The translations under genes and the position numbers were made by a program. DNA of 64,000 nucleotides from Gimesia aquarii. Its GTDB lineage: Bacteria > Planctomycetota > Planctomycetia > Planctomycetales > Planctomycetaceae. Of this stretch, positions 16,713-25,611 are shown in pieces; within the stretch, counting starts at the first letter, position 1; every line of letters starts with the position of its first letter. The stretch lies in NCBI RefSeq assembly GCF_007748175.1, contig NZ_CP037422.1:5658334-5722333 (forward strand). Direction: 5' to 3'. The notes beneath the pieces were generated by a model that ran no database searches, was not told where the DNA came from, and saw nothing but the letters and a program-made list of their open reading frames with translations.

Positions 16713-17540
16713 CTAATCCTTTTCAAGTTCTCGCGAATCAAGTGGCCCGTAGTCAACGAGTCGGTATCCAGGCCACTTTTCTTTGAACGAGCGATCGAAC
16801 TTGCGAATACGGGAGTGCTCGAAACCGTCTGCAATCGGTTCCATCATGTTGAAGGAGAAAGAAGGGCCGTCCCATTTCTCGTACTCCAGTCTCCCTATCT
16901 TGAAACGATCTTCGTTGAGTTCGACCTGTCGATTTGCTGATTTCACACCGACGTCGCTCGTCTCAGGATTCATCCAGTCCGAATCGATCTCTCTAAACTG
17001 CCCCAACGATGCCAGCAGTTGCGTCAACTCGTCATAAGAAATTCCATTGAAAGAGAACTGAACCGACCATACTTTGTGTTCGTTCGGGATACGTCGCCGG
17101 ATGCCCCGCTTCACCTTGACGACAACCGATTGAAGCCAGTCGCCAAAGTCCTTGCGTTTCGAGAGCTTGCGGGTTTCGTGATCCAGGAAGTGGATCCGGC
17201 ATGGAACATCCGCGGCCGTCGGCAGGCAAAACACGTTTCCTGCGCCGTCGTCACCGAAAGGAAAGAAATCCTGTTTCTCGGGCGGAAGAATCTTGCAGAG
17301 GTACTGGTAGGTGTTAATGAATTGCGAAGGTCGGTCATAGACCTCAATGGACGAAGTATTCCAATTGGTCAAATCCTGAAAGAGTCCGACCGCCATCAAG
17401 TAGTCTCTCAATGGGGCCGGCATCGGGTGACCAACCTGCTGTTCCAAGTCGTCAACCGCTTCGCTTGACATCGGTTGACGAATGATGCGATCCCAATAAG
17501 GATCAAGAGGGGACAAAATGTCTTGCACAGAAATGGTCAT
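16713..17540 (-). CDS. SMI1/KNR4 (SUKH) family protein
   Basis: A 275-residue protein. Residues 20-110 show the SUKH pattern: VDDLEQQVGHPMPAPLRDYL, then hydrophobic strands and FPFGDDGAGNVFCL. SUKH proteins commonly act as immunity proteins against nuclease-type polymorphic toxins. The C-terminal half (about 140-275) is a separate region without a recognisable family. No toxin gene adjoins it, so it is an orphan immunity candidate or a cytoplasmic protein of other function. The 286 nt between it and the next gene hold no supported gene. Confidence 0.75.
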   Translation of the reverse strand: MTISVQDILSPLDPYWDRIIRQPMSSEAVDDLEQQVGHPMPAPLRDYLMAVGLFQDLTNWNTSSIEVYDRPSQFINTYQYLCKILPPEKQDFFPFGDDGAGNVFCLPTAADVPCRIHFLDHETRKLSKRKDFGDWLQSVVVKVKRGIRRRIPNEHKVWSVQFSFNGISYDELTQLLASLGQFREIDSDWMNPETSDVGVKSANRQVELNEDRFKIGRLEYEKWDGPSFSFNMMEPIADGFEHSRIRKFDRSFKEKWPGYRLVDYGPLDSRELEKD

Positions 17541-17825
17541 CTTTAGTGGCCCAACTTGAATGAGACTGAATGATTTCTTACAACCCAGTAAGAGTAGGGT
17601 TAGTGGAATTTTGTTTAATCAAGATTGGATTGTCAAGAAAATATTGAGGGAGCAGATCTTACAACGCTCATATTTTCTGAATCCAGAAATACAGCTAAGT
17701 TGACATGACAGGGCGACAAGTTAGCAAAGACTGACGATCGGGATCATTGGGCAGCGAGAGTTGACGTTGATTTAATAAAGTCACGCACCACTGTCGTTCC
17801 GTGTGCTTCCAATCGCTCGCCATCT

Positions 17826-18494
17826 CTAGCTCGACTTCTTATTCTCGTTTTGGCCACTTTTCTTCTCTGGCGGAAACGTCAGAATACTCCCCCGAACATT
17901 GACTGTCTTTGACCGCCAGATCTTCTCAAACTGATTGTATGTGTATTTTCGCTGCCCTGGCGCAGGTCGGTTCGGATCGATCACCGAAATCAGTCGTCGT
18001 CGTGGATCGATTCCGTTGACAAGCATTGTATGCCCATTCGGCGCCAGATTTGTGTCAATGAGGACGGGGCAACCTGCAAACAAGCTTTCACGAATCGTTT
18101 TTAATCCCGTTCGAAATCCCTTCGAGGTTGTCGGATGTGGATTCCGTTTCCAGTGAATCCCTTTCTTTGCCAACCCGTTAACCAAATCGACGTAATACGT
18201 CCCGACAAATTGTGGATTCTTGCTCACAGACGCCGCCAGTTGCTTAATCAACACTTGATCCATCTCAACGCCATAGTGTGATAATGCCATCGATGCGGAA
18301 GCCGTTGCGCAAAGCTTCTCTTTTTGGCGAATATGTTTAATCTTCAGGAACACATCACTTTTAACGGGTTTCACAGTTTGCCTGTTCCCTGGAGCCACAG
18401 CATGATCCACGGCAACTTCCTGTTGAGCGAATGACCGTTCAACGAGCGGGTTGAGTACGACAAAAGCAATTACCATGACAAAGCGTACGAACAT
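17826..18494 (-). CDS. exported C39-like cysteine peptidase
   Basis: I take the ATG at 18494 as the start because it puts a signal peptide (MFVRFVMVIAFVVLNPLVER, cleavage near SFAQ-Q) at the N-terminus; a TTG 16 codons earlier also keeps the frame open. The 222-residue product has the C39_2 / papain-like fold signature: Gln57, Cys62 in LCATASASMAL, His155 in NGHTMLVNGID and Asp173 in VIDPN. These give a full catalytic set, so an active exported cysteine peptidase is likely. It has no attached transporter. It is the second exported C39-type protein within 6 kb. A monocistronic gene. Substrate unknown. Confidence 0.8.
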   Translation of the reverse strand: MFVRFVMVIAFVVLNPLVERSFAQQEVAVDHAVAPGNRQTVKPVKSDVFLKIKHIRQKEKLCATASASMALSHYGVEMDQVLIKQLAASVSKNPQFVGTYYVDLVNGLAKKGIHWKRNPHPTTSKGFRTGLKTIRESLFAGCPVLIDTNLAPNGHTMLVNGIDPRRRLISVIDPNRPAPGQRKYTYNQFEKIWRSKTVNVRGSILTFPPEKKSGQNENKKSS

Positions 18495-18916
18495 ATCTGG
18501 GTCCCTTTGATCCGAACGACTGCTGAGACACAAACAGGACAAAAAAGAGGCGAATTTTAAAGAAATGACTCTTCGATTTACAAAGATCTTGCCTCAGTCC
18601 TATTTTATACCTGAATTTGAATCTCATGTGTCTGAAAAACTCATCCTGAACATCAAATTTCACTTAACTTATTTAGCCAGTTGGTATCTAAAAGACTGAA
18701 ACCGAGAAAACATCAATATCCAGGAGAGTAAAAAGAGGGAGGCCCCCCTCAATGTTTCTCCGTAAAGTCCAAATCGAAAACTGTGACTCAACTGTATCAG
18801 AAAATTCTGATATATTCTTCTGAAAGTTGAAAATGGATGTCCACAAATTTCATGAGTAGAGCGGCTGTTATATTAAAGAGAGTTCGATCTCTGTCTGATT
18901 ATGCTGTGAGGTTCAT
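18495..18916. other. divergent intergenic region
   Basis: About 420 nt between the exported peptidase and the ECF sigma gene. A short GAGGG/CCCTC inverted repeat at 18735-18750 is the only structure I see. It is not followed by a T-tract. No gene. Confidence 0.4.
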
Positions 18917-19444
18917 GTGGATCGACCAACAAGCTACGACAACTTAATTCGTCCTATCGAAGACAAGATGCTGGCAACGGTTTGGCGTGTACTTCGCTCG
19001 ACTCAAGATGCTGAAGATACGCTCCAGGATGTGCTCACGACAGTCTGGCAAAAATGGTCGAAAATCGAACGACATCCTAATCCGCGTGCTTTCATCTTAA
19101 AAATTTGTGCCAATGCTGCCATCGACCAACTTCGGAAACAGATTCGTCTTAAAAACAGAGAATCCGTCTCTGAGTTATCTCATCTGTTGCCATCGCCACA
19201 TATCCCTCCGCAGGACGAAGCGATCGGACAAGAGACGTTGAAAGAGATCATGGGGGCTGTCGCTCAGCTCTCAGAAAACCAGGCAACCGCATTCGTCATG
19301 CGATTTGTCCAGGTAGAACCGTACGAGAACATCGCTATGGCCCTTGAGTGTGAAGAGGCAACCGCCCGCAAACATGTGGCTCGCGGAAAGAAGAAACTCG
19401 CTGAAATTCTTAGTCACCTCAATCCCAATTTCACTGAAATATGA
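18917..19444 (+). CDS. ECF-family RNA polymerase sigma factor
   Basis: A 175-residue sigma-70 factor of the extracytoplasmic-function type: region 2 at about 10-75 (STQDAEDTLQDVLTTVWQKW) binds core RNA polymerase and the -10 element, and region 4 at 115-165 (YENIAMALECEEATARKHVA) is the helix-turn-helix for the -35 element. The start is a GTG at 18917 preceded by GAGG at a good distance. The next gene follows 13 nt later and encodes a membrane protein that probably regulates or is regulated by it. Confidence 0.92.
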   Translation: MDRPTSYDNLIRPIEDKMLATVWRVLRSTQDAEDTLQDVLTTVWQKWSKIERHPNPRAFILKICANAAIDQLRKQIRLKNRESVSELSHLLPSPHIPPQDEAIGQETLKEIMGAVAQLSENQATAFVMRFVQVEPYENIAMALECEEATARKHVARGKKKLAEILSHLNPNFTEI

Positions 19445-19457
19445 ATCGGAGAGTCTC

Positions 19458-21053
19458 ATGACATCTGACAATGGCAGACCGACCCCCCTCAATTCAATCC
19501 TTGACCAAATATCGAACGACCCCGTACCGGCTCATGTGGAATCTCGGCTTCGGCCACAGTTTGATGTCCTTCGTCGCCGATTGAGTTCCCAGCCTGATGT
19601 AACTTCTCCCTCTGTCATTCCTGCAAATTGGTCTCGTCTGCCAGTTCTGGTGAGTGGAATCGTAGTCGCTTCACTGTTGATTGTTTCTCTGTTCTTCACG
19701 CTGGGTAATAAAGATGCCTGGGCACAGGTCGTCAAAGCTGTGCAAGCTAAGCCCTGGATGCGGGGTATCATCAAAGATTCCCAAGGGCAGAAGCGAGTCG
19801 AACTCTGGTTCTCCCCAAACAGTGATGTTGTCGCATTAAAATCCGGGCAGACCGCCCGGTATGCTGATTTACGAAAACAGCATACCTATGAGTACAAACC
19901 GAAAGAGAACCTCATCTATCTTGTCGGCACCCGGAAAGACGATCGCGAACGTTTGGCTTTTCAGAACACCTTGTTTCAGGCATTTTCGCATTTGAATCAA
20001 CAGATTGTGCAACCCAAATCTCAGATAAAGATTGTCAAACAATCACAGCAGGAAGTTCAGGAGGGGAACCATCGCTGGATCGATTATAGGTTTGAAATCA
20101 ATGACCCTGCTCGTACTCCCAATGAATATCGCGTCACATTTCGTGTTGATGCGAAATCGAGTCTCCCGCGTTCCATGGAAGAGGAGTTTTTTGTCGAAGG
20201 AAAAAACAGGATACGGAAGATCGAATTTGATTATCCCAATACTGGCCCTGCCGACATCTATGCACTGGGCGTACCCAGAACAGCCAAACTGGTAGATCGT
20301 CTACCATCGGGGAACCTGGTCAAAATTCTCACAAATGTTGAGGAAATGCGTCGGAGGCCGATGGAGTCTTATTCTGCTGTCGTCTTGCAATCAATCACGC
20401 GAAATAATGGTCAGAGACAACTTGTTAATGCCTATCGAGTTCTTAGAAATGGATTGGACCTTGAGATTAAGCAGGTTGATCCCGAGGAACTGCTTGCATT
20501 CCAAATGAAAGTCTATTCCACCAAACATATCGATCCACCCGACGACGTCGATTTGACCTTGTGGTGGAAAGAGCAGGTGGCAAATCTGACTTTTTCTGAT
20601 GTCCCAACATCTGATTCAACCTTAGAATCGTTGGTTGCGTCTTATAAGTACATATTACCCGAATTCGCTGGCTATCCTGCTATGGGAGGAGAACCAAATG
20701 CGAATCGGAAAGTCTCGGTCACTAATGGGTCTGATTTGGTTACGGTACGAGTTCAAACAAATTATGAAACGCCTGTAGAATATGCCTACTGGATCGACCG
20801 GACGCGAGGTCACACGGTCATTCGCTCAGAACAGGAAGATACCGCAAACAAGGAACAGAATGGATGGATACATACGACAGTGATCGACAAACTGAAGAAA
20901 TCTCCCAAGGGACGCTGGTATGCCACCCAGGCACGCCGCGGAATGGTCGAAAATACCGGTGACGAATTATCTGACGGAATAGGAGTCGCTCCTGTCTCTA
21001 CAACCACCAGCCACTACTTTGTGGAGTTCCAAGACGATCCCGATGCAAAATGA
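19458..21053 (+). CDS. membrane protein co-encoded with ECF sigma factor
   Basis: Starting at the ATG at 19458 (an open frame reaches back into the sigma gene but has no role), the protein has 531 residues. A cytoplasmic segment of 60 residues precedes one transmembrane helix (61-83, LPVLVSGIVVASLLIVSLFF), and a large outer part follows, beginning AWAQVVKAVQAKPWMRG. This WA-V-A-W pattern is common in planctomycete proteins next to ECF sigma genes, some of which resemble LolA-like lipoprotein carriers. No zinc-type anti-sigma motif is seen. An anti-sigma role is inferred from topology and position only. Confidence 0.75.
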   Translation: MTSDNGRPTPLNSILDQISNDPVPAHVESRLRPQFDVLRRRLSSQPDVTSPSVIPANWSRLPVLVSGIVVASLLIVSLFFTLGNKDAWAQVVKAVQAKPWMRGIIKDSQGQKRVELWFSPNSDVVALKSGQTARYADLRKQHTYEYKPKENLIYLVGTRKDDRERLAFQNTLFQAFSHLNQQIVQPKSQIKIVKQSQQEVQEGNHRWIDYRFEINDPARTPNEYRVTFRVDAKSSLPRSMEEEFFVEGKNRIRKIEFDYPNTGPADIYALGVPRTAKLVDRLPSGNLVKILTNVEEMRRRPMESYSAVVLQSITRNNGQRQLVNAYRVLRNGLDLEIKQVDPEELLAFQMKVYSTKHIDPPDDVDLTLWWKEQVANLTFSDVPTSDSTLESLVASYKYILPEFAGYPAMGGEPNANRKVSVTNGSDLVTVRVQTNYETPVEYAYWIDRTRGHTVIRSEQEDTANKEQNGWIHTTVIDKLKKSPKGRWYATQARRGMVENTGDELSDGIGVAPVSTTTSHYFVEFQDDPDAK

Positions 21054-21074
21054 ACGGTGTCGCAAAGCAAAAAT

Positions 21075-21100
21075 AATAATGAACCAGGTCTCTTTTGGGG
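21075..21100 (+). repeat. CAGGTCTCTTTT element, copy e
   Basis: AATAATGAACCAGGTCTCTT then TTGGGG. Flanks GAACC and GGTTT can pair around the loop. It lies 22 nt after the preceding plus-strand gene and before the BlaI operator region; there is no minus-strand gene here. Confidence 0.8.
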
Positions 21101-21170
21101 TTTTGTTTACACGACACGGATGCAGACAGTGTCTCGGCTGTCGTTGTTGTTCGATCAATAAGCTGATAAT

Positions 21171-21221
21171 ACGACATTTGTCGTTTTTAGTGTTGACATA
21201 AAGACATTTGTCGTTATTAAT
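21171..21221 (+). promoter_or_regulatory. promoter with two BlaI/MecI-type operators
   Basis: Two near-identical partial palindromes, ACGACATTTGTCGT (21171-21184) and AGACATTTGTCGTT (21202-21215), lie 30 bp apart, about three helical turns. They resemble the TACA-n2-TGTA operator of BlaI/MecI. A TTGACA box (21193-21198) and a TATTAA box (21215-21220) are spaced by 16 bp, so the second operator covers the spacer. Repression by the adjacent BlaI-like protein is the simple reading. The predicted transcription start falls at or just before the ATG at 21228. Confidence 0.75.
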
Positions 21222-21227
21222 GGAAGA

Positions 21228-21644
21228 ATGAATCATCAAAAAGAAAAAATTCCGGATGCCGAACGCGATGTTCTAGTCTGTCTCAATCAGTTGAAAGAAG
21301 CCACTGTCAAAGAGATCTGTGAAGCGCTGAGGACAGTTCGGAAGATGGAACCCTCTTCCGTCATGACGTTATTGAAACGGTTGGAGTCCAGAAAACTCGT
21401 CACTAAACGCAAGGCTGATAAAGGCAAGGCGTTTCTCTTCCGCTCGACTCCAGAGTCAACTCAAGCATACAGGCATCTGATGAACGACTTGTTTCAAGGC
21501 GTTTTTGGTGGTGATACGCTCTCGTTTATGGCTTCGTTCTTCGAAACACGTAAGCCGACAGAAGAAGAAATCGAACAGCTGCATCAACTCCTTGACGATG
21601 TTCGGACCAAAAAGCAAAAGTCGAAAAAGAAGGGGAACCAGTGA
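21228..21644 (+). CDS. BlaI/MecI/CopY-type transcriptional repressor
   Basis: A 138-residue winged-helix repressor: residues 8-80 match the penicillinase-repressor domain (ERDVLVCLNQLKEATVKEIC, VMTLLKRLESRKLVTKRK), followed by a C-terminal dimerisation part (LMNDLFQGVFGGDTLSFMAS) and a Lys-rich tail. It overlaps the M56 gene by 4 nt and lies directly behind two palindromic operators, so autoregulation of the pair is likely. In the beta-lactam systems the M56 partner triggers cleavage of the repressor; the signal here is unknown. Confidence 0.92.
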   Translation: MNHQKEKIPDAERDVLVCLNQLKEATVKEICEALRTVRKMEPSSVMTLLKRLESRKLVTKRKADKGKAFLFRSTPESTQAYRHLMNDLFQGVFGGDTLSFMASFFETRKPTEEEIEQLHQLLDDVRTKKQKSKKKGNQ

Positions 21645-24595
21645 TGAACGTTCTCAATAAAACTGCCAATGAATTGAGCCATATCATCCTGCACGCCAGT
21701 TGGCAGGCAGCGCTCATCGCAGGATTCGTGTTCGTTTTATTAATTTTGACACGTCGGATCATGAGCTCACAACTTCGATATGCACTTTTGCTCGTAGTCC
21801 TGGTAAAATTCGTGACACCACCATTCTTGGATCTCCCCACCGGTGTCATCTCGCACTACTCGCCCATTCGTTCCACAGTAGTCAGCTCTGAAACGATCTA
21901 TTTGGTTGACTCAGCAACGACGAATGCTTCAGCAACTTCACAACACAGCAATCACACCGAAAATAAATTCCCCCTGGTCGCAGTGAAGCCTGATATCACA
22001 ATCACCGAACCTGGTTCAAATCGTTCAACTATGCTTGAAGTCTCAAAGCCAAAGACAGAATTCCCATGGTCAACTCTGTTGATGTCCATCTACTTGTTCG
22101 GTACAGCAGTCTTTGTAGCATTACTAATTCATCGCTATCGATTAGTACGACAAATTATGCGAGAAAGTGACATCCAGAGCGACGGAGTTTTGTGGTCTGA
22201 ACTAAAAAGAATCTCGAAACAATTAAAAATGAAATCGCTTCCGGAATTGCGCATCTCAGACAAAACAGACGCGCCATTCGCGATGGGAGCGTTCCGACCG
22301 GTCATTGTCATGCCGCGTCTCATTGCAGAAGAATTGCAACCGGATCAACTTACCATTGTGATGGCACATGAACTGGCTCATATCCATCGGCGTGATCTAT
22401 TAATTGGCTGGTTCGAAACTCTGGTGAATATTCTCTGGTGGTTTCATCCAGCGATGTGGTGGCTCAGAAAATCTCTGCGAGAGACCCGCGAAGATTGCTG
22501 TGATGATATCCTGCTAGCCAATCAACTTGCCAACCCAGATCGCTACTGTGAAACGTTGATCGATGCCGCAAGCCGACAATCAACCAAATTGGCGGAACCG
22601 CTGGTTCTAGGGTTTGTACACCGAGAACATCCCATCGCCCGACGGATTCGCCGCCTGATGGATGGTTCTCTCTTCAGAGCAGATCGCTTGCGTTTTCCAG
22701 CCATCATCCTGACTCTACTTTTGGCTCTCATCATGCTACCCGGTATGCGGCCCGAGCGTCAGTCTGTAACTAAAACAACACTGGAAGGACTATTCGGTTG
22801 GACGAATCTTTCGTTTCAGATCGATGCCAGCGAAGAAGCGACCATTAACGAATGCCGAAAGATAGCCCAGACATACTTCAGCATGAGTAGTTACAAAAGA
22901 ATATTCTCTCAATTGGAAACACGTGTGAGATTAGAGGCAATTTTGGATGAGCACCCGAAATGTTTTTACGCACAGTATCTGCTTGGAACCTGGTACCGTC
23001 TGAACGGCGATCTCGAACTTTCGACCCAACTTTTGAATGAGTCGCTAGCCAATGCTCCGGTTGTTCTTTCACAAAGATATAGACTCGGCAATGGTAAGCC
23101 AATTCGAGGAGTCGAAATTTCTGAGATAGAAATTGAGTGCAATCGAGTTCAGAATCACTCTTTGGATCCCAGTCTGAATTTGAAGTTTGTGGGCTTGATC
23201 ACTGATTCAAAAGGCATGGTCCACCTGCCAGTCTACGACACCGTATATCGCATCAGCACTCAGTCATATCCCGAAGGTTATTATGCAGAATTCAAAAATC
23301 TCGGCTGGTTTAAGTCGAACTCACTGAATGGCGAATTACCAGATGTCATGGTCTGGCGGCCCTGGTCACAACCCCGAAATTTCACAGGCACGGCCGCCGA
23401 GTCTAAGTGGCTTAACAACGCGAGAGGAACAGACACACGCGAACTCACATCAGGGCCTAATTCGTACAAGCTGGGAGGAATCGCACGCAGTCAGGCTGAC
23501 GGCACATTCACAATTGAAAACGGAAAAGGAAAAAGCCTGCCTTCGCTCCAGACAGAATTACCAGATATCAAAAATGCGAAATTTATGGATCACGCCTTGG
23601 TCAATCTTTCAGAACCGGCGCCATCACGTTTTGAGATTGCAGAGGTGCAATTTCTTGATTCACAGACAAAGATTCCTCTGCAATCGTTTCAGAGCGGCGC
23701 AGGCTTTACCTGGACAGACAAATCGAACATTCACTTATTCTCAATCTGGGATACGTTGCCCAATATTGTCGACCTTGTTCTGAAAGTCTATAACTATGAC
23801 GAAAATATCTTCCGCTACAAAATTCAGCCAAAAGTCGGCGCAACCGCGCAACATGCAGGAGCTTCATTCAAAATCACACATCTGACCGCGGGAAACCATA
23901 GCGGCTGGAGTTCAAGAGATGGGTTTTATGGAGAAGCGCAGAGTCTCAGTAGCACATCTGAGATGATCGTTGACATCACGGGAAGCAAGCAGTCGCGTTT
24001 TTCGCTATGGGTTGTGTCGAAGGACGGACGCAGGCAGAATCTAAAGGAAGGTTGGTTCTCTATCAGTGTTGGCAGCTCACCAATTCGTATCATGATGCCA
24101 CTGCATGAAATCGACCACTTTGAACTGCTGCCTTACGTCAAGCCAGTGTCGATCTACTTTGAAAAGATCCAGTTGCCTGCTCGTAAAACCCCTTTGGAAC
24201 AACAATTGCCTGTAATCGAGTTTCCCATCGGAGGCACCGCTCGCAACATGACATCAGATCTGTTTAGCCCGTTGCTCGTGAATTTCGAAAGTCAGCGAGG
24301 AAATGTCTTCTCTGGTTGTGGTAGCAGAATGAGAGGCTTTGAGCTGAGAGAGCGTCCGGAAGAGGAACGCTCTCCAGAAACCAAATCAACAGTGATGTGG
24401 AATTACTGGGCTAACATTAAAATGAATCACCAGTTGGACTTCACTTTCAAGTCTGGCACAGCAAAGAAGGGCGGACGCAGTTCCTATAACTGTAGCGGAG
24501 CTTGGGGTGTGGTTAACGTAGCTTCGTTGAACAAACCTTTAGAATCGATTGATACCGTTCGTTTACAATTCCTGCCGAAGACAGCCGACGACTAG
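21641..24595 (+). CDS. BlaR1/MecR1-like M56 membrane metallopeptidase
   Basis: A 984-residue protein. Four hydrophobic segments (about 20-38, 45-62, 145-164, 355-373) surround a cytoplasmic M56 peptidase with the zinc motif HELAH at 243-247 and the downstream Glu in RETREDCCDD near 284. The pair with a BlaI-like repressor is the usual signal-responsive unit. Unlike BlaR1, the large C-terminal region (about 380-984) shows no penicillin-binding domain. It has a TPR-like stretch near 440 and then beta-rich sequence of unknown type, so the inducer need not be a beta-lactam. Confidence 0.88.
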   Translation: MMNVLNKTANELSHIILHASWQAALIAGFVFVLLILTRRIMSSQLRYALLLVVLVKFVTPPFLDLPTGVISHYSPIRSTVVSSETIYLVDSATTNASATSQHSNHTENKFPLVAVKPDITITEPGSNRSTMLEVSKPKTEFPWSTLLMSIYLFGTAVFVALLIHRYRLVRQIMRESDIQSDGVLWSELKRISKQLKMKSLPELRISDKTDAPFAMGAFRPVIVMPRLIAEELQPDQLTIVMAHELAHIHRRDLLIGWFETLVNILWWFHPAMWWLRKSLRETREDCCDDILLANQLANPDRYCETLIDAASRQSTKLAEPLVLGFVHREHPIARRIRRLMDGSLFRADRLRFPAIILTLLLALIMLPGMRPERQSVTKTTLEGLFGWTNLSFQIDASEEATINECRKIAQTYFSMSSYKRIFSQLETRVRLEAILDEHPKCFYAQYLLGTWYRLNGDLELSTQLLNESLANAPVVLSQRYRLGNGKPIRGVEISEIEIECNRVQNHSLDPSLNLKFVGLITDSKGMVHLPVYDTVYRISTQSYPEGYYAEFKNLGWFKSNSLNGELPDVMVWRPWSQPRNFTGTAAESKWLNNARGTDTRELTSGPNSYKLGGIARSQADGTFTIENGKGKSLPSLQTELPDIKNAKFMDHALVNLSEPAPSRFEIAEVQFLDSQTKIPLQSFQSGAGFTWTDKSNIHLFSIWDTLPNIVDLVLKVYNYDENIFRYKIQPKVGATAQHAGASFKITHLTAGNHSGWSSRDGFYGEAQSLSSTSEMIVDITGSKQSRFSLWVVSKDGRRQNLKEGWFSISVGSSPIRIMMPLHEIDHFELLPYVKPVSIYFEKIQLPARKTPLEQQLPVIEFPIGGTARNMTSDLFSPLLVNFESQRGNVFSGCGSRMRGFELRERPEEERSPETKSTVMWNYWANIKMNHQLDFTFKSGTAKKGGRSSYNCSGAWGVVNVASLNKPLESIDTVRLQFLPKTADD

Positions 24596-24615
24596 TATCC
24601 TAGATGATAGAGTAG

Positions 24616-24652
24616 ATCATAATGGACCAGGTCTCTTTTGGGTTCCATAATG
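24616..24652 (+). repeat. CAGGTCTCTTTT element, copy f
   Basis: CATAATGGACC, loop AGGTCTCTTTTG, then GGTTCCATAATG. The arms pair over about 11 bp with one mismatch and one bulge, the best hairpin of the family. It sits 14-24 nt beyond the stop of the SigZ-like gene and after the M56 gene. Confidence 0.85.
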
Positions 24653-24665
24653 CGTCTCCCCCATA

Positions 24666-25244
24666 TCAGCAATCGCCGGTATCACAAGATGGGTTACCTT
24701 CTGCTTTGCATTTGAGAATGTTTCCCTGTTTGTCGAACTGGAACTGACAGCACTCTTTCAGCATCGTTTCAAGAGATTTACGGCCACGTTGAATTCGGGA
24801 TTTTGCGCCGGAAAGGGAAATCGATTCGCGCTCGGCGATCTCTTTTTGTGAAATGCCTTCCAGTTCATACATCGAGACGGCCCGCTTTTGATCTTCAGGT
24901 AAATGGTCAATCAAAGCGGTCAGGCAACCGGCAACTTCTGTGTTCAGATTCTCGACGCTTTTCATTTCGGCAACTACGTTCTGCGCGAGGTCATCATTTG
25001 GCACATCTCGTTTTTTGCGAAAATGATCAATCACGGCATTACGTGTGATTTGAAAGACCCAGGCTTCCAGCCGCTCGATTTGGTGGAGGTCCTCGATCTT
25101 TTGATGAATGCGGAGGAACACCGTTTGTAAAATGTCATCCACATCCGTTGCTGAATTCACGCGTGACCTGACAAACTGGCGCAGCCGATCACTCAGCTCG
25201 CGCCAGATTTGTTCGGTTGTGATGTGGGAGCTCTGGTCTTTCAT
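24666..25244 (-). CDS. sigZ: SigZ-like ECF sigma factor with Cys-rich tail
   Basis: From the ATG at 25244 the protein has 192 residues. Region 2 (TDVDDILQTVFLRIHQKIED and LEAWVFQITRNAVIDHFRKK) and region 4 (EISQKEIAERESISLSGAKSR-like helix-turn-helix) are clear. The C-terminal tail holds six cysteines (CCQFQFD, LKC, PSC, GDC), a feature of the SigZ group. It may bind metal or sense redox state, which is an inference. The start is 2 nt after the stop of the 49-residue Cys-rich protein, so the two are translationally coupled. A fragment of a second copy lies at 16346-16500. Confidence 0.88.
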   Translation of the reverse strand: MKDQSSHITTEQIWRELSDRLRQFVRSRVNSATDVDDILQTVFLRIHQKIEDLHQIERLEAWVFQITRNAVIDHFRKKRDVPNDDLAQNVVAEMKSVENLNTEVAGCLTALIDHLPEDQKRAVSMYELEGISQKEIAERESISLSGAKSRIQRGRKSLETMLKECCQFQFDKQGNILKCKAEGNPSCDTGDC

Positions 25245-25246
25245 TG

Positions 25247-25396
25247 CTAGCAGCAACCCGATTGATCAGATTGAGAATGCACTTTGTTTGGGCAACAACA
25301 TTGTGCAGCACAACAACAAATACAGCAACAGTGGATTGTACAACACGCGCTGTTTTCATCACACTTAGAACTGTCTTCATTCGTTTGGTCAGTCAT
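25247..25396 (-). CDS. 49-residue protein with 14 cysteines
   Basis: The ATG at 25396 is preceded by a strong ribosome binding site (AAGGAG, 5 nt spacing), so this very small gene is probably real. Fourteen of 49 residues are cysteine, in runs CC, CCC, CCC, CCC and CC, with an acidic N-terminus (MTDQTNEDSSKCDENSACC) and a Pro-Asn-Lys linker. The stop lies 2 nt before the SigZ-like start, so both form an operon. Likely roles are metal or thiol buffering or sensing for the sigma factor, but this is inferred from composition alone. Not a known metallothionein pattern (no regular CxC spacing). Confidence 0.7.
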   Translation of the reverse strand: MTDQTNEDSSKCDENSACCTIHCCCICCCAAQCCCPNKVHSQSDQSGCC

Positions 25397-25611
25397 TTTT
25401 TCTCCTTTTCGAATTCGTGAAAATGGGACAGTTATTCGTCCCGTCACACATAGAGACGTACTAAATTCGAAAAAGACGCAACTCTGACCAGTTTTTTTGT
25501 CAAAGTTCTTCTTGTTGAAGGGAACGATTTAATCTTCGTTTAACAAGATAATAATGAGACGGATCTCTAGTAAGTATCTTACGATTACCGCGCGCGATCC
25601 ACTGCATCGTT

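Noticed and set aside
17700-17825. Reading frame ending in GERLEAHGTTVVRDFIKST downstream of the C39-like gene
   Set aside because: It looks like a protein tail but is only 30 codons, overlaps the C39 gene end and has no start.
25284-25487. 67-codon plus-strand frame rich in Gln
   Set aside because: Antisense of the Cys-rich small gene; Cys codons read backwards give Gln- and Ala-type codons.
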